Notes: generated by a model not told the origin, from the letters alone. A DNA stretch of 64,000 nucleotides from BOG-1363 sp043775355 (GCA_043775355.1 JAYVSL010000007.1:1-64000), one strand, 5' to 3'; positions 17,921 through 27,180 are shown, counted from the first letter of the stretch. Translations and numbers: made by a program.

Positions 17921-17953
17921 AAAAAAACATGGCGCAGGTCATTGACCTGCGCC
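17921..17953 (-). terminator. Intrinsic terminator between flgN and flgK
   Basis: A perfect 11-bp inverted repeat (17931-17941 / 17943-17953) is followed, on the minus strand, by ATG and seven T residues (A-run at 17921-17927). It ends the flgH-I-J-N transcript, 34 nt after the flgN stop. Confidence 0.85.
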
Positions 17954-17986
17954 TCTCTGTGAGGTCTTCCCGTCTAAAATAATTCC

Positions 17987-18490
17987 TTAGCCGGCGAGAT
18001 TCACTAGTCGACCATTTCCAGTCCGATTGCCTTCCTGACCACGACGATCATACCCACCTTGAACGGGTTCGCCGGTCAGCGTTCCCACCAATTCGCGAAC
18101 AAATCCCAAGCCTTGACGAACTAACGATTGATTGCGTTCGTGGACCACCCGCAATTTCAACAACGTGTCTTTGAGCACCACGTGGCGAGCTGACAACTCG
18201 CTCTTCAGTGGTTCTGCCGCCAAGGTAATCACTTCGCTAATCGACAGTGGTTTGGCCGTGCGTTGCAGCATAGTCGCGAAACCAGTCAGTATTCGTTCAC
18301 GTGACTTTCGCAGCCGGCTCTGTTCAACGATCAATGGCTCACTTTTTGCCACGAGATCAGCAAACTGCTCCATATGGTTGGCGATCAATTCTCGTTGCTG
18401 GAGTTCTGCATTCGCCAATAAACTTCGATGACATGCCAATTCCATGGTCAAGTGATCACGTAGGGCCGGTAGCAAATCGGTGGGATTCAT
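17987..18490 (-). CDS. flgN: FlgN-type flagellar export chaperone
   Basis: The 167-residue protein is helical and rich in Leu, Glu, Gln and Arg, with the FlgN pattern of an N-terminal long helix (LRDHLTMELACHRSLLANAE) followed by a second and third helix and a flexible Gly/Arg tail. FlgN binds FlgK and FlgL and delivers them to the export gate. The position directly before flgK-flgL and after flgJ supports the call more than sequence identity, which is low across the family. AAGGAG precedes the ATG; the ATG overlaps the flgJ stop (ATGA). Confidence 0.82.
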   Translation of the reverse strand: MNPTDLLPALRDHLTMELACHRSLLANAELQQRELIANHMEQFADLVAKSEPLIVEQSRLRKSRERILTGFATMLQRTAKPLSISEVITLAAEPLKSELSARHVVLKDTLLKLRVVHERNQSLVRQGLGFVRELVGTLTGEPVQGGYDRRGQEGNRTGNGRLVNLAG

Positions 18491-18810
18491 GGCTTGATCT
18501 CCTTCGTGTGAGCATTCGGCGTAGCCGACAGACCAGCGCGAGCTGAAAGTTCTTTAAAGACTAGGTCCGCTATACCGAGACCTCCGGCAGACTGTTCGCT
18601 CAAGGCGCTATGATAAAGACTTTTGAATTGAGAAGTTGCCGAATCTCCGCCCATTATCGGCTCATCATCAAGCGTGTGCTCATCCAGTGGCTTGAGTATG
18701 TGCTGCAAAAAGGTCGCTTCGAACTGCGCCGCAGCCTTATGTAAGTGTGCGACTTTATCGCCGCCACCTGGGCGTAAGCCTCCGCCTTGGGTCAGTGCGA
18801 GATCAGACAT
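18487..18810 (-). CDS. flgJ: Rod-binding protein, FlgJ N-terminal type
   Basis: The protein is 107 residues, the rod-capping domain only: KAAAQFEATFLQHILKPLD, a GGDSA loop and YHSALSEQSAGGLGIADLVF. The muramidase domain fused in enteric FlgJ is absent, so wall clearance for the rod must be done by another enzyme. Its ATG overlaps the flgI stop (TAATG) and its stop overlaps flgN, giving a tight translationally coupled series. Confidence 0.88.
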   Translation of the reverse strand: MSDLALTQGGGLRPGGGDKVAHLHKAAAQFEATFLQHILKPLDEHTLDDEPIMGGDSATSQFKSLYHSALSEQSAGGLGIADLVFKELSARAGLSATPNAHTKEIKP

Positions 18811-20174
18811 TACATCACCACCAGTTCGGCATGAAGAGCGCCCGCGCGCTGAATGGCCTCGAAGATCGCGACTAAATCTCTAGGGCGCGCACCCAGCGCA
18901 TTTAAACCATTGGCGATGTCTTCAACGGTTGCGCCTGACAACACGCTGAAGGTTCCTGGCTGCGGCGTCGGCGTAATACCAGGTGGTGGATTCGGTGAGC
19001 GTTGACGCGTGAGCGGATCGACCCACGCCACGGTATCGATGACTTTATTGCGATCATTGGGATCGGCACGGCGTTCGACCACTGGGCTGACGCGCAGAGA
19101 TAAACCGCCATGACTGACCGCGACTTCGCTGATACGCACCTGACTGCCAGCAACCACCGTTCCTGTACGAGCATTGATAACTACGCGAGCTCGCATGTCA
19201 GGCGCCACCCGTAATTGCTGCAACTGGGCAATGGTTTCTACTAACAACGTTTCACTGGGTTTTTCAGCAAATCCTAAGGTGATCATGGTGGCGTCTTCAG
19301 CGATGACGTGTTCAACACCATATTTTTCTCCCAACACCCGTGCCACCCGACTGGCGGTGGTGAAATCGGAATCTTTCAACACCAAGCGCAGACGATCACC
19401 ATACAATAAATTGACTGGGACTTCCCGTTCAACCATCGCCCCAGCGGTCAATGTACCCACGGTTTCAATGTTTTTGTGATCGATGCCGGTCGCTGCGATA
19501 TTTGGCCCAGCACTACCGAATCCACCGACCGATACCGTTCCTTGACCCACGGCGTAGATACGTTCGTCGGCCGCCACTAAAGGCGTCTGTAATAACACGC
19601 CGCCCTTCAGCGAACTGGCATCTCCAACACACGATATCTGCGTGTATAGCTTTGATCCATTGCGAGCAAAAGCCGGCAGATCGGCAGTCACCGCCACCAT
19701 GGCCACGTTCTTCGACTGCAAATCGCTCTCTGAAAAGCTGAGATGTTTTGTCGCCAAGAGTTGACGCAGCATCCGCACCGTCGCAGGAGTCTTGTCACCG
19801 GTGCCTGACAGACCAACCACCACACCGATTCCATGCAATTGATTGTCGCGAACCCCGTAAATATCGCACAAATCTTTCAGGCGAACGCCATTGGCATCCG
19901 ACAACGCGACAGTTGCTGCTGCGGATGTTTCGCTGACTGGTGCTTCTACCGCACCGAGTTCAGCGAACCCAACGATAACCAACGCTAAAACCAAACTATT
20001 GAGCCGCGTCAGCACACGTACGGTACTTTCGTCGTCGCCCGTGCGCTGGGTTCGCCGACGACGGTGCACACTTTTTGGTGAGGAGGTGGCACTGAGTTCT
20101 TGCTGTTGCCGACGCATCGCTGCGCCAGCGAGCACCAGAATGATCAGATCCATATCAAAAAAAATGTATCGCAT
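18810..20174 (-). CDS. flgI: Flagellar P-ring protein FlgI
   Basis: The protein is 454 residues against ~365 in enterics. From about residue 95 it matches FlgI: VRLKDLCDIYGVRDNQLHG, GVVVGLSGTGDKTP, LAVTADLPAF-like MVAVTADLPAFARNGSKL, and the C-terminus VEDIANGLNALGARPRDLVA. The precursor is exported to the periplasm to form the ring around the rod. The N-terminus is odd: a hydrophobic segment (MDLIILVLAGAA, ~8-19), then ~30 Arg/Gln-rich residues, then a second hydrophobic segment (LNSLVLALVIVGFAEL) ending in a plausible Sec cleavage site. An AAGGCGG Shine-Dalgarno supports the ATG at 20174; a GTG at 20015 would give a normal precursor. Confidence 0.93.
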   Translation of the reverse strand: MRYIFFDMDLIILVLAGAAMRRQQQELSATSSPKSVHRRRRTQRTGDDESTVRVLTRLNSLVLALVIVGFAELGAVEAPVSETSAAATVALSDANGVRLKDLCDIYGVRDNQLHGIGVVVGLSGTGDKTPATVRMLRQLLATKHLSFSESDLQSKNVAMVAVTADLPAFARNGSKLYTQISCVGDASSLKGGVLLQTPLVAADERIYAVGQGTVSVGGFGSAGPNIAATGIDHKNIETVGTLTAGAMVEREVPVNLLYGDRLRLVLKDSDFTTASRVARVLGEKYGVEHVIAEDATMITLGFAEKPSETLLVETIAQLQQLRVAPDMRARVVINARTGTVVAGSQVRISEVAVSHGGLSLRVSPVVERRADPNDRNKVIDTVAWVDPLTRQRSPNPPPGITPTPQPGTFSVLSGATVEDIANGLNALGARPRDLVAIFEAIQRAGALHAELVVM

Positions 20175-20183
20175 GGTTCCGCC

Positions 20184-20813
20184 TTAAAAGGGCCACAGAA
20201 TGTCGAGGATTTCACCAAGAAATCCTTCGTGCGAAGAGCGACTGAGCGGCCCTTCTCCGACAATGGAAACCTGAAAGTTGTGCAACTTTTCTGAAAGCAC
20301 GGTGTTGTTCGCTTGGATATCAGCGGTGCGAATGATGCCGGTGATCAGGATGGTTTTCGTATCGTTGCCGACTTTTACCGAACGACGGCCCTCAACCAGC
20401 AAGTTACCATTATCAAGAACATCAATCACCCGACCGGTTATCACTGCCTTCACTTCACCTTCAGCCTCGAATTTGCCCTCACCTTTAAAATCTTTGGATG
20501 AAGCCGCTTTCAAAGCAGGTAATTTTCCGGCTGACGCGGTGCCAACTGCAGCAGGTAATTGATTGGTGCCCGGCACCAAAGAAACCGACGCATCGAGCGT
20601 GTTTTCACGCTTGTTTTGTGCTTTTTGACTTTCGCTAATCGACGTGGTTTCCTTCACCACAATGGTGATCAGATCACCAGCACGCCGAGCCACCTGATCC
20701 GAATACAACGTGCCGTCGGCCAGAGTTTCGGCCTTGAACAGGCTTTCCGCCTGTAAGCAAGCCGCGCTGGCCAGCAAAAACGGAACCAGCAGATGTGGTG
20801 ATGACCGTCGCAT
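20184..20813 (-). CDS. flgH: Flagellar L-ring protein FlgH
   Basis: The protein is 209 residues. A signal peptide ending ASAACLQAE suggests lipidation at Cys, though the -3 residue is not ideal. Core FlgH segments are RRAGDLITIVVKETTSISES, FEAEGEVKAVITGRVIDVL, LLVEGRRSVKV and ITGIIRTADIQANNTV. The L ring sits in the outer membrane, so the organism has one. First gene of the flgH-flgI-flgJ-flgN unit. GGGAGG precedes the ATG; a sigma-54 promoter match lies ~55 nt upstream. Confidence 0.95.
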   Translation of the reverse strand: MRRSSPHLLVPFLLASAACLQAESLFKAETLADGTLYSDQVARRAGDLITIVVKETTSISESQKAQNKRENTLDASVSLVPGTNQLPAAVGTASAGKLPALKAASSKDFKGEGKFEAEGEVKAVITGRVIDVLDNGNLLVEGRRSVKVGNDTKTILITGIIRTADIQANNTVLSEKLHNFQVSIVGEGPLSRSSHEGFLGEILDILWPF

Positions 20814-20866
20814 GTGTCGTGCCTCCCAGCGGTTTCCCGCTTGAGGGGGCCCGCTGGACCACCTAA

Positions 20867-20883
20867 CGCAATGGCTGTGCCAG
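20867..20883 (-). promoter_or_regulatory. Sigma-54 (-24/-12) promoter of flgH-flgI-flgJ-flgN
   Basis: Minus strand reads CTGGCACAGCCATTGCG: TGGCAC and TTGC with the correct spacing, an almost perfect RpoN site. The predicted start is about 43 nt before the flgH ATG. A 7-bp inverted repeat (20826-20832 / 20851-20857) lies in the leader beside the Shine-Dalgarno. Confidence 0.8.
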
Positions 20884-20910
20884 GATTAACGCACTGGCCG
20901 CAGAACGCCC

Positions 20911-21228
20911 TCAACGCACCAGTGCAAGCGCCCTTTCGAGATCCAAAGTGAGATCGAACACGCGTTCCAGCTTGAGGATACGGAATACCGCCTTGATGTT
21001 ATCGGCGAGGTTCGACAGGACCACTTTGCCACCCGCAGTGGTGATCCGATTTCGCGTGGCGATGATCGCCGCGATGCTCACCGAATTGAGAAAGGTGACC
21101 TGCGAGAGATCGAAAACGTAGCGCACGCGCCCCTTTTCAAGCAACGAATCAACGGATTTCATCAGCATTCCGCACTCTTCATTGAGCACCGTAATGATGG
21201 TGACGTGGTTCTCTTCGTGAATCTGCAT
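20911..21228 (-). CDS. STAS-domain protein (anti-anti-sigma factor type)
   Basis: The protein is 105 residues, a single STAS domain: beta strand HVTIITVLNEE, then VRYVFDLSQVTFLNSVSIAAI, and VLSNLADNIKAVFRILKLERVF. The phospho-accepting position of SpoIIAA-type proteins falls in FLNSVSIAA, where Ser residues are available. Such proteins switch partners with an anti-sigma kinase or act in sensory complexes. The ATG at 21228 fits GAGGG 9 nt upstream better than the first ATG at 21237. It is codirectional with and just upstream of flgH, whose promoter starts inside the gap. Confidence 0.85.
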   Translation of the reverse strand: MQIHEENHVTIITVLNEECGMLMKSVDSLLEKGRVRYVFDLSQVTFLNSVSIAAIIATRNRITTAGGKVVLSNLADNIKAVFRILKLERVFDLTLDLERALALVR

Positions 21229-21355
21229 AGACAACATCCCTCAATAAATGAACCGTCGGACATCCGTCCACACAGCCATTGGTAAGAGATCTACCTGACG
21301 AAGACGCAGCGGTCCAGCGACCAATATGTAAACAAGCCACTCGTCAGATCTGATG

Positions 21356-21384
21356 TTGACTTATATGTTATCGTTTGTTATCTA
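21356..21384 (+). promoter_or_regulatory. Possible sigma-70 promoter of the LplT-Aas fusion gene
   Basis: TTGACT at 21356-21361, a 17-nt spacer and TATCTA at 21379-21384 lie in a locally AT-rich stretch 27 nt before the ATG. The -10 box is weak, so this is tentative. Confidence 0.35.
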
Positions 21385-21410
21385 TCGTCATCCACAAAAG
21401 GAGCCTTCCC

Positions 21411-24400
21411 ATGGATGCTTGTCCGATGACTCTCCCGCCCGTGTCAAACCAAACCAGCAATCTAGCTTCTTCCACCACTCCGCGAGGCCTCGGCGGACAT
21501 CTGACCGCCTGCATCGTTGGAGCGGGCATCGATAATCTCTTCCGCCAGGTAGCACTTTTTCTATTTTCAGCAGTCGCTTACACGCAATTTCCGAACAATA
21601 TGGATCTGGCCAAGCAACAAAGCGCGGCATACGGCGCATGGGCTCTGATACTTTTTAGTCTGCCATTCGTACTACTGGCTCCACTGGCTGGAAGCCTGGG
21701 TGACCGCTATCCCAAACACCACATTATTCGTGCTGCCAGGATCGCCGATGTGCCAATCGCAACCTTAGGAATCTGGGGTTTCGCCATCTCAAGCCCAACT
21801 TTAATGCTCAGTGCATTGGCCCTCTTGGCGATCGCCAGCTCGTTTTTTGCCCCAACGAAACTCGCAGTTATCCCAGAACTGGTGCCACCCGAACGACTCG
21901 CTAAAGCCAACGCTATCATAGCCGCAGCTACCGTCATCGCGATCTTAGTCGGCACATGCCTTGCGATCAGCACAGATGCGAACCAAATCGAGAGTGTCCT
22001 AAAATTATTAGGCTTAAATTTTACGCCTTCAGCCACGGTGTGGTCACTGGCAATCGTGAGCACCATACTGTGCACCAGCGGAATCATTGGTGCGTATCGG
22101 ATCCCAGCACTCAAAGCACAAGCACCGCATACGCCAATCGCCATGCCATGGATGGTCATCACACAAATACGCGCACTGAATCACAACCCAGGCACCTGGT
22201 CTGCTGCCCTTGCTCTGGCTGGATTTTGGGCACTGGGTGGTGCTGCGTTCGCCGGAATCAATACCATAGCAGACTTTACTTATAAACTCAGCAGTGCAGA
22301 AACCATCGGTCTCTACCTTGCTATTGTCCTGGGCATGGCTGTCGGTTCGGTAATAGCTCCTCGACTGAATACTCGCGCTTTTCCTGCTGGACTTCCATTA
22401 ATGGGAGCCCTCATTGCTGGATCTGCTTTTACACTTGCTGGAACAACCGCTGCAATTCACGACCAAACTTTACTGATGGCTGATCGTCATGCATTCATCA
22501 TGGTTTTTTGGCTCTTTGTTACCGGAATCGGCTGCGGCCTATGGGAAGTGCCGGTCACCATTTTATTACAAGAACGTTCATTACCGTCTCAACGCAATCT
22601 GGTGATGGCAGCTGTCACTGTGCTCGGGAGTTTTGGTACCTTTATTTCTGCCGGAATCTGTCTCGGGCTCACTGCCGCTGGACTGACGACCGCAATGACT
22701 TTCATAGTCTGCGGGGCATTTACGCTCGTAACCGCATGTGCTCTGTCCTGGCATTATCGTAAACAATGCGCTGGATGGTTTATGGCGCTCATCGTGAAAA
22801 TCGCTTATGACGTCCGCGTCACAGGCGCAGAAAATCTTCCGCTCAGCGGCGGCTGCTTAGTCGTGTGCAATCATGTCAGCTACAGCGACGGAATTATTTT
22901 AGCGTCACATCTGCCGCGTCCTGGGCGATTTTTAGTCTACCGTCAATATACACAAATGCCGGTCGTCGGGCTTTTTCTACGCGCGGCTGGCGTCATCCCA
23001 GTAGCAGCGGAAGATTCTCGCCGAGCATTATTAGCGTCCATTGATGCCGCTATTGAAGCGGCCAAAGCCGGTGAAGTCGTGGTCATTTTTCCCGAAGGAA
23101 AATTAACCCACAGCGGACAAATGGACACCTTCCGTTCGGGCTTAGAGCGCATTGCCTCGCGCGCTAACGTACCCGTGGTACCCGCGCATCTTGATGGACT
23201 GTGGGGCACCATTTCCAGTCGTTCATTAACATGGGCATTTCCGCGTCTTCAGCGTGCGGTATCCCTCAACATCGGAGCTCCTTTGCCATCAACGACGTCT
23301 GCCGCCGAAGCCCGCGCTCAAGTCATGGCCCTTAGCTATCAATCCGCGCAGGCGCAATCTGATCGCAATCACCGAACGCTCGGTGGAGAAGTTCTTTCCC
23401 GCATGCGCCGGCACCCTTTCCGCGCTGCCATCCGCGACGTCAACGGTGTTCTGAGTTATTGGAAACTCGTCGCCGTGGCACGAATTCTTGCCGGACGCTT
23501 AGGCTTAGCCGATGACGAGCGCTGCGTTGGTTTGCTTCTCCCGCCAGGACGTGGCGGCGCGATGGCAAATCTTGCCCTCGCTTTGATGGGACGAACAGCG
23601 GTTAACCTCAACCACACCGTTGGTCCCGTTCAACTCAAACGCATGTGCGAGATGGCTGGCATTCGTACGATCATCAGCGCCACACCGTATCTGCGACGCA
23701 TTGGCGACCCCGGTTTATCACAACGATTCGTCCAGCTTGATGTGGTGATGGAAAAAACGTCTGCATTTGCGGTCATCATGTCTGCATGTGCGGCCTATGG
23801 TCTACCGAGCCGTCTGCTCAATCGCGCCAAAGCGACGGATGTTGCTGCGATCATTTTCAGCTCTGGTTCTACCGGCGATCCGAAAGGCGTTGAGCTGACG
23901 CATCGCCAAGTGCTCGCTAATATTTCAGCCGTCGCGCAAGGATTAGAAGTCTCTGGTGAACGAGACGTTTTGCTTAGCCCCCTACCGCTGTTTCATAGTT
24001 TCGGTTTGGTGCCTGGCTTCTGGCTCGGCATGGTCTTGGGTATGCCCAGTGCGGCACATCCAGATCCGACTGATGCGAAGGCGCTCGGCGCGTTGGCAAA
24101 AGTAAGCGGCGCTACCTTCCTGATCAGCACACCTACGTTCGTCCGTGGCTACCTCCGTCGTATTGAACCTGAACAATTCAAAACTCTGCGTTTTGCCGTC
24201 GTCGGCGCTGAACGCTGTCCGCCAGATTTAAAGCAACAATTCCGCGAACGGTACGGTGCCGAACTCCTCGAAGGATATGGCTGCACAGAACTTGGGCCCA
24301 CCGTAACCGTCAATCTTTTACCGATCAAACGAGATGGCGTCACTGAAATTCGCAGTCGCGATGGCGCCGTCGGTCGACCACTTCCTGGGCTCAATGTCTT

Positions 24401-24932
24401 CACTATCGATCCTGAAACCCAAACCATTTTACCAGCCGGAAGCGAAGGCCTGCTGGTGGTACAAAGCACGTCGCGCATGCGGGGATATCTCGACCGTCCG
24501 GACCTCACCGAAAAAGCATTTGTCCACCACGGATATAACACTGGCGATGTCGGTCGCGTCGATGAAGACGGCTTCGTACACATCACTGGCCGCATGGCTC
24601 GATTCGCAAAAATTGGCGGAGAAATGGTGCCGCTGGATCACGTCGAAGCCGCTGTATTCCAAGCCGTACTCACCATCGTCGGACAAGATGCCGCCATCGA
24701 AATCGCCGTCGCTTCCATCGCCGATGAGGCCCGAGGCGAACGCCTCATGATCTTACACACCGGTTTCACCGGCGATTGGGAAAAACTTCTTGCCGACCTC
24801 GCCGAGCTACCGGCGTTATGGCGCCCACGCTCGCGTGATGTCCGCTTGGTCGAAGCCATCCCCAAACTTGGCACCGGCAAACGTGATCTAGCAGGGCTGA
24901 AGAAGCTGGCAGCAGGAACGAGCAATCAATAA
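21411..24932 (+). CDS. Triple fusion: LplT-like transporter, PlsC-type acyltransferase, acyl-ACP/CoA synthetase
   Basis: The protein is 1173 residues with three parts. Residues ~25-435 are a 12-span MFS transporter of the LplT lysophospholipid-flippase type (FFAPTKLAVIPELVPPERLA). Residues ~440-650 are a PlsC acyltransferase with NHVSYSDG (HX4D, H488) and FPEGKLTHSG. Residues ~665-1170 are an AMP-forming ligase with SSGSTGDPKG (~817), GYGCTELGP and TGDVGRVDEDGFV. In E. coli LplT and Aas are separate proteins that together import and re-acylate lysophospholipid; here flipping, acyl activation and acyl transfer are on one chain. AAAGGAG lies 7 nt before the ATG at 21411. Monocistronic, ending in a hairpin shared with ftsH. 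Confidence 0.92.
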   Translation: MDACPMTLPPVSNQTSNLASSTTPRGLGGHLTACIVGAGIDNLFRQVALFLFSAVAYTQFPNNMDLAKQQSAAYGAWALILFSLPFVLLAPLAGSLGDRYPKHHIIRAARIADVPIATLGIWGFAISSPTLMLSALALLAIASSFFAPTKLAVIPELVPPERLAKANAIIAAATVIAILVGTCLAISTDANQIESVLKLLGLNFTPSATVWSLAIVSTILCTSGIIGAYRIPALKAQAPHTPIAMPWMVITQIRALNHNPGTWSAALALAGFWALGGAAFAGINTIADFTYKLSSAETIGLYLAIVLGMAVGSVIAPRLNTRAFPAGLPLMGALIAGSAFTLAGTTAAIHDQTLLMADRHAFIMVFWLFVTGIGCGLWEVPVTILLQERSLPSQRNLVMAAVTVLGSFGTFISAGICLGLTAAGLTTAMTFIVCGAFTLVTACALSWHYRKQCAGWFMALIVKIAYDVRVTGAENLPLSGGCLVVCNHVSYSDGIILASHLPRPGRFLVYRQYTQMPVVGLFLRAAGVIPVAAEDSRRALLASIDAAIEAAKAGEVVVIFPEGKLTHSGQMDTFRSGLERIASRANVPVVPAHLDGLWGTISSRSLTWAFPRLQRAVSLNIGAPLPSTTSAAEARAQVMALSYQSAQAQSDRNHRTLGGEVLSRMRRHPFRAAIRDVNGVLSYWKLVAVARILAGRLGLADDERCVGLLLPPGRGGAMANLALALMGRTAVNLNHTVGPVQLKRMCEMAGIRTIISATPYLRRIGDPGLSQRFVQLDVVMEKTSAFAVIMSACAAYGLPSRLLNRAKATDVAAIIFSSGSTGDPKGVELTHRQVLANISAVAQGLEVSGERDVLLSPLPLFHSFGLVPGFWLGMVLGMPSAAHPDPTDAKALGALAKVSGATFLISTPTFVRGYLRRIEPEQFKTLRFAVVGAERCPPDLKQQFRERYGAELLEGYGCTELGPTVTVNLLPIKRDGVTEIRSRDGAVGRPLPGLNVFTIDPETQTILPAGSEGLLVVQSTSRMRGYLDRPDLTEKAFVHHGYNTGDVGRVDEDGFVHITGRMARFAKIGGEMVPLDHVEAAVFQAVLTIVGQDAAIEIAVASIADEARGERLMILHTGFTGDWEKLLADLAELPALWRPRSRDVRLVEAIPKLGTGKRDLAGLKKLAAGTSNQ

Positions 24933-24987
24933 CGCGACCTGGCATCGTCTATCGCCGTCTTGAGCAATGTCGTATAGAGTAAAACAC

Positions 24988-25028
24988 GATCCTGATGCTC
25001 TCATCCATGAATTGGGAACATCAGGATC
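24988..25028. terminator. Inverted repeat between convergent genes
   Basis: GATCCTGATG at 24988-24997 pairs perfectly with CATCAGGATC at 25019-25028 around a 21-nt loop. It lies between the convergent fusion gene and ftsH. With no T-run it is only a possible bidirectional terminator. Confidence 0.4.
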
Positions 25029-25051
25029 TGCCCAAATGCTACATTATTGAA

Positions 25052-27022
25052 TCAGGCGAGCTTGGGCTCTAACGCCAATCCGGTGGGCGAACGTTCGGCT
25101 TCGGGGCGAGGGCCCTTGGCGTCGATTTCACTCTTGGTCACCATCACCGTCGGACGACGAGGCGGCAGATCTCCACCATCCATCAAGATTTTTACCTGGA
25201 GAACGTCGAGCGTTTCGTGTTCCAACAATGCTTGAGCAATGCGCTCGACCTTATCGCGGTTAGCGATAATGAGGTTTTTCGCGAGTTGATATTGAGCATC
25301 GATGATGCCACGGACTTCTTCGTCCAATTCGCGGCGGGTTTGATTGCCGACCGAAACCGCCGAATCTGAACCAAGAATACTTTCGCGCTCTTCGGTATAT
25401 TTCAGTGGCCCCATTTTCTCTGACATGCCCCATTCGTAGACCATGCCACGAGCCAATTGCGTGGCTCGTTCGATGTCATTCGACGCGCCGGTGGTGATGT
25501 CACCGCAGAACATTTCTTCAGCGATTCGTCCGCCGAAGAGAATCGAAATATCACAGAGTAATTTACGACGACCGTGCGTGTGCCGGTCTTCTGACGGCAG
25601 ATGCATGGTTGAACCCAGCGAACGCCCACGAGGAATAATGGTGACCTTGTGCAGATCGTCTTTTTCTTCGACGATCATTTGCAGAAGAGCGTGGCCTGCT
25701 TCGTGATAAGCGGTAATCTTGCGTTCTTTTTCCGGCATCGCCCGTGAACCGGTTTTCTTTTCGCGGCCAAAAGCGACGCGATCGCGTGCGTATTCTAAAT
25801 CTTTTTGCTGAATCACGTCTTGATCGTAACGCGCTGCATTGAGCGCCGATTCATTGATCAAAGATTCCAAATCAGCGCCGCTAAAGCCTGGGGTACCACG
25901 AGCAATGATCGATAAGTTGCTGTCGCCGCCGATTTTGACCTTCCCGGCGTGAACCTGCAGAATCTGTTCACGTCCAGCGATGTCTGGTAAACTCACCGAG
26001 ATATGGCGATCAAAACGTCCTGGGCGTAAGAGGGCAGGGTCGAGCACGTCGACGCGATTGGTTGCCGCAATGATAATGACCTTGTCGGTCGAGCTGAAAC
26101 CATCCATCTCGACCAAAATCGCATTGAGGGTCTGTTCGCGTTCGTCGTGTCCGCCCGAATTCATGCCGTTGCTGCGTTTACGACCAACAGCATCGATTTC
26201 ATCGATGAAAATGATGCACGGTGCATTTTCCTTTGCTTGGCTGAAAAGATCACGCACACGACTAGCACCAACGCCAACGAACATCTCGACGAAATCAGAG
26301 CCGCTAATGGAATAAAACGGCACGTCGGCTTCACCAGCAATGGCTTTGGCCAGCAAGGTTTTGCCGGTGCCTGGAGGGCCAACCAGCAACACACCGCGTG
26401 GAATTCGGCCGCCGAGTTTTTGAAACTTTTTTGGATTCTTTAAGAACGCGACGAGTTCCTCGACTTCTTCTTTGGCTTCATCGATGCCGGCAACGTCCTT
26501 AAAGGTCTTTCCGGTTTTACCCTTGGTGATGAGTTGCGCGCGGCTTTTGCCGAATGACAGCACGCCTCCGCCTTGTCCCATGCGGCGCAAAACAAAGAAG
26601 TAAAACAGGCCAAAAAAGAGCCCGATCATCATGAGCGTGGGCATTAACTGAACAAAGGCACTTGTTGGTTCAGGGCCTTCACGCTCAATCTTAAGAAGTG
26701 GATTATTTTTGTTATACTCATCAATTCTATCCGACAATTCTTTGTGCCCAACATCACCCAAGCGACCATTCAAATAATTGACATAGTATTCATTTCCGCC
26801 GCCCTTCTTGGTCGCCGTCACCTTTACTGATTCCTGCCCAACATTGATTTTAGCCACCTCGCCTTGGTCAATTTTTTCCAAGAAGGCGCTCCATTTCACC
26901 GGCGACGGACTCACAATTTTCTGCCACAGCATGAGCGTGATGATCATAACTGCCATCAGCGACATCATGATTAACAGAAGTCCGCGCGGTTTTTGCGGTG
27001 GAGTCGGAGTGTGGTCAGCCAT
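25052..27022 (-). CDS. ftsH: ATP-dependent zinc metalloprotease FtsH
   Basis: The protein is 656 residues. Two membrane spans (~14-32 and ~128-145) flank a periplasmic segment. The AAA+ domain has Walker A GPPGTGKT (215-222), Walker B IIFIDEIDAVG and the arginine-finger region LLRPGRFDRH; the protease domain has the zinc motif HEAGH (440-444). It extracts and degrades membrane and short-lived cytoplasmic proteins as a hexamer. The second domain order is normal and no residue is missing. It lies downstream of the FHA/zinc-ribbon gene's promoter region but is itself upstream of it in transcription order: ftsH is transcribed first, then the FHA gene's end lies 158 nt beyond its start on the same strand. 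Confidence 0.96.
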   Translation of the reverse strand: MADHTPTPPQKPRGLLLIMMSLMAVMIITLMLWQKIVSPSPVKWSAFLEKIDQGEVAKINVGQESVKVTATKKGGGNEYYVNYLNGRLGDVGHKELSDRIDEYNKNNPLLKIEREGPEPTSAFVQLMPTLMMIGLFFGLFYFFVLRRMGQGGGVLSFGKSRAQLITKGKTGKTFKDVAGIDEAKEEVEELVAFLKNPKKFQKLGGRIPRGVLLVGPPGTGKTLLAKAIAGEADVPFYSISGSDFVEMFVGVGASRVRDLFSQAKENAPCIIFIDEIDAVGRKRSNGMNSGGHDEREQTLNAILVEMDGFSSTDKVIIIAATNRVDVLDPALLRPGRFDRHISVSLPDIAGREQILQVHAGKVKIGGDSNLSIIARGTPGFSGADLESLINESALNAARYDQDVIQQKDLEYARDRVAFGREKKTGSRAMPEKERKITAYHEAGHALLQMIVEEKDDLHKVTIIPRGRSLGSTMHLPSEDRHTHGRRKLLCDISILFGGRIAEEMFCGDITTGASNDIERATQLARGMVYEWGMSEKMGPLKYTEERESILGSDSAVSVGNQTRRELDEEVRGIIDAQYQLAKNLIIANRDKVERIAQALLEHETLDVLQVKILMDGGDLPPRRPTVMVTKSEIDAKGPRPEAERSPTGLALEPKLA

Positions 27023-27180
27023 GAGGATTCCTTATTCGTCAAATCAAAGCCAAGATGCGGTGCATCCGGCGGGTGCTGTCTTAGGTCTAGACGTCATTCG
27101 TTCTAGCGTTCTTTCCGCTTACTTCAGCAGCTTACCACAAATCCGCTGATCAATGGTAAGGAACGTGATGATGATCACGG

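Noticed and set aside
21238..21350. GG-N10-GC match upstream of the STAS gene as a sigma-54 site
   Set aside because: Only the GG and GC dinucleotides match; the TGGCAC and TTGC context is absent, unlike the three accepted flagellar sites.
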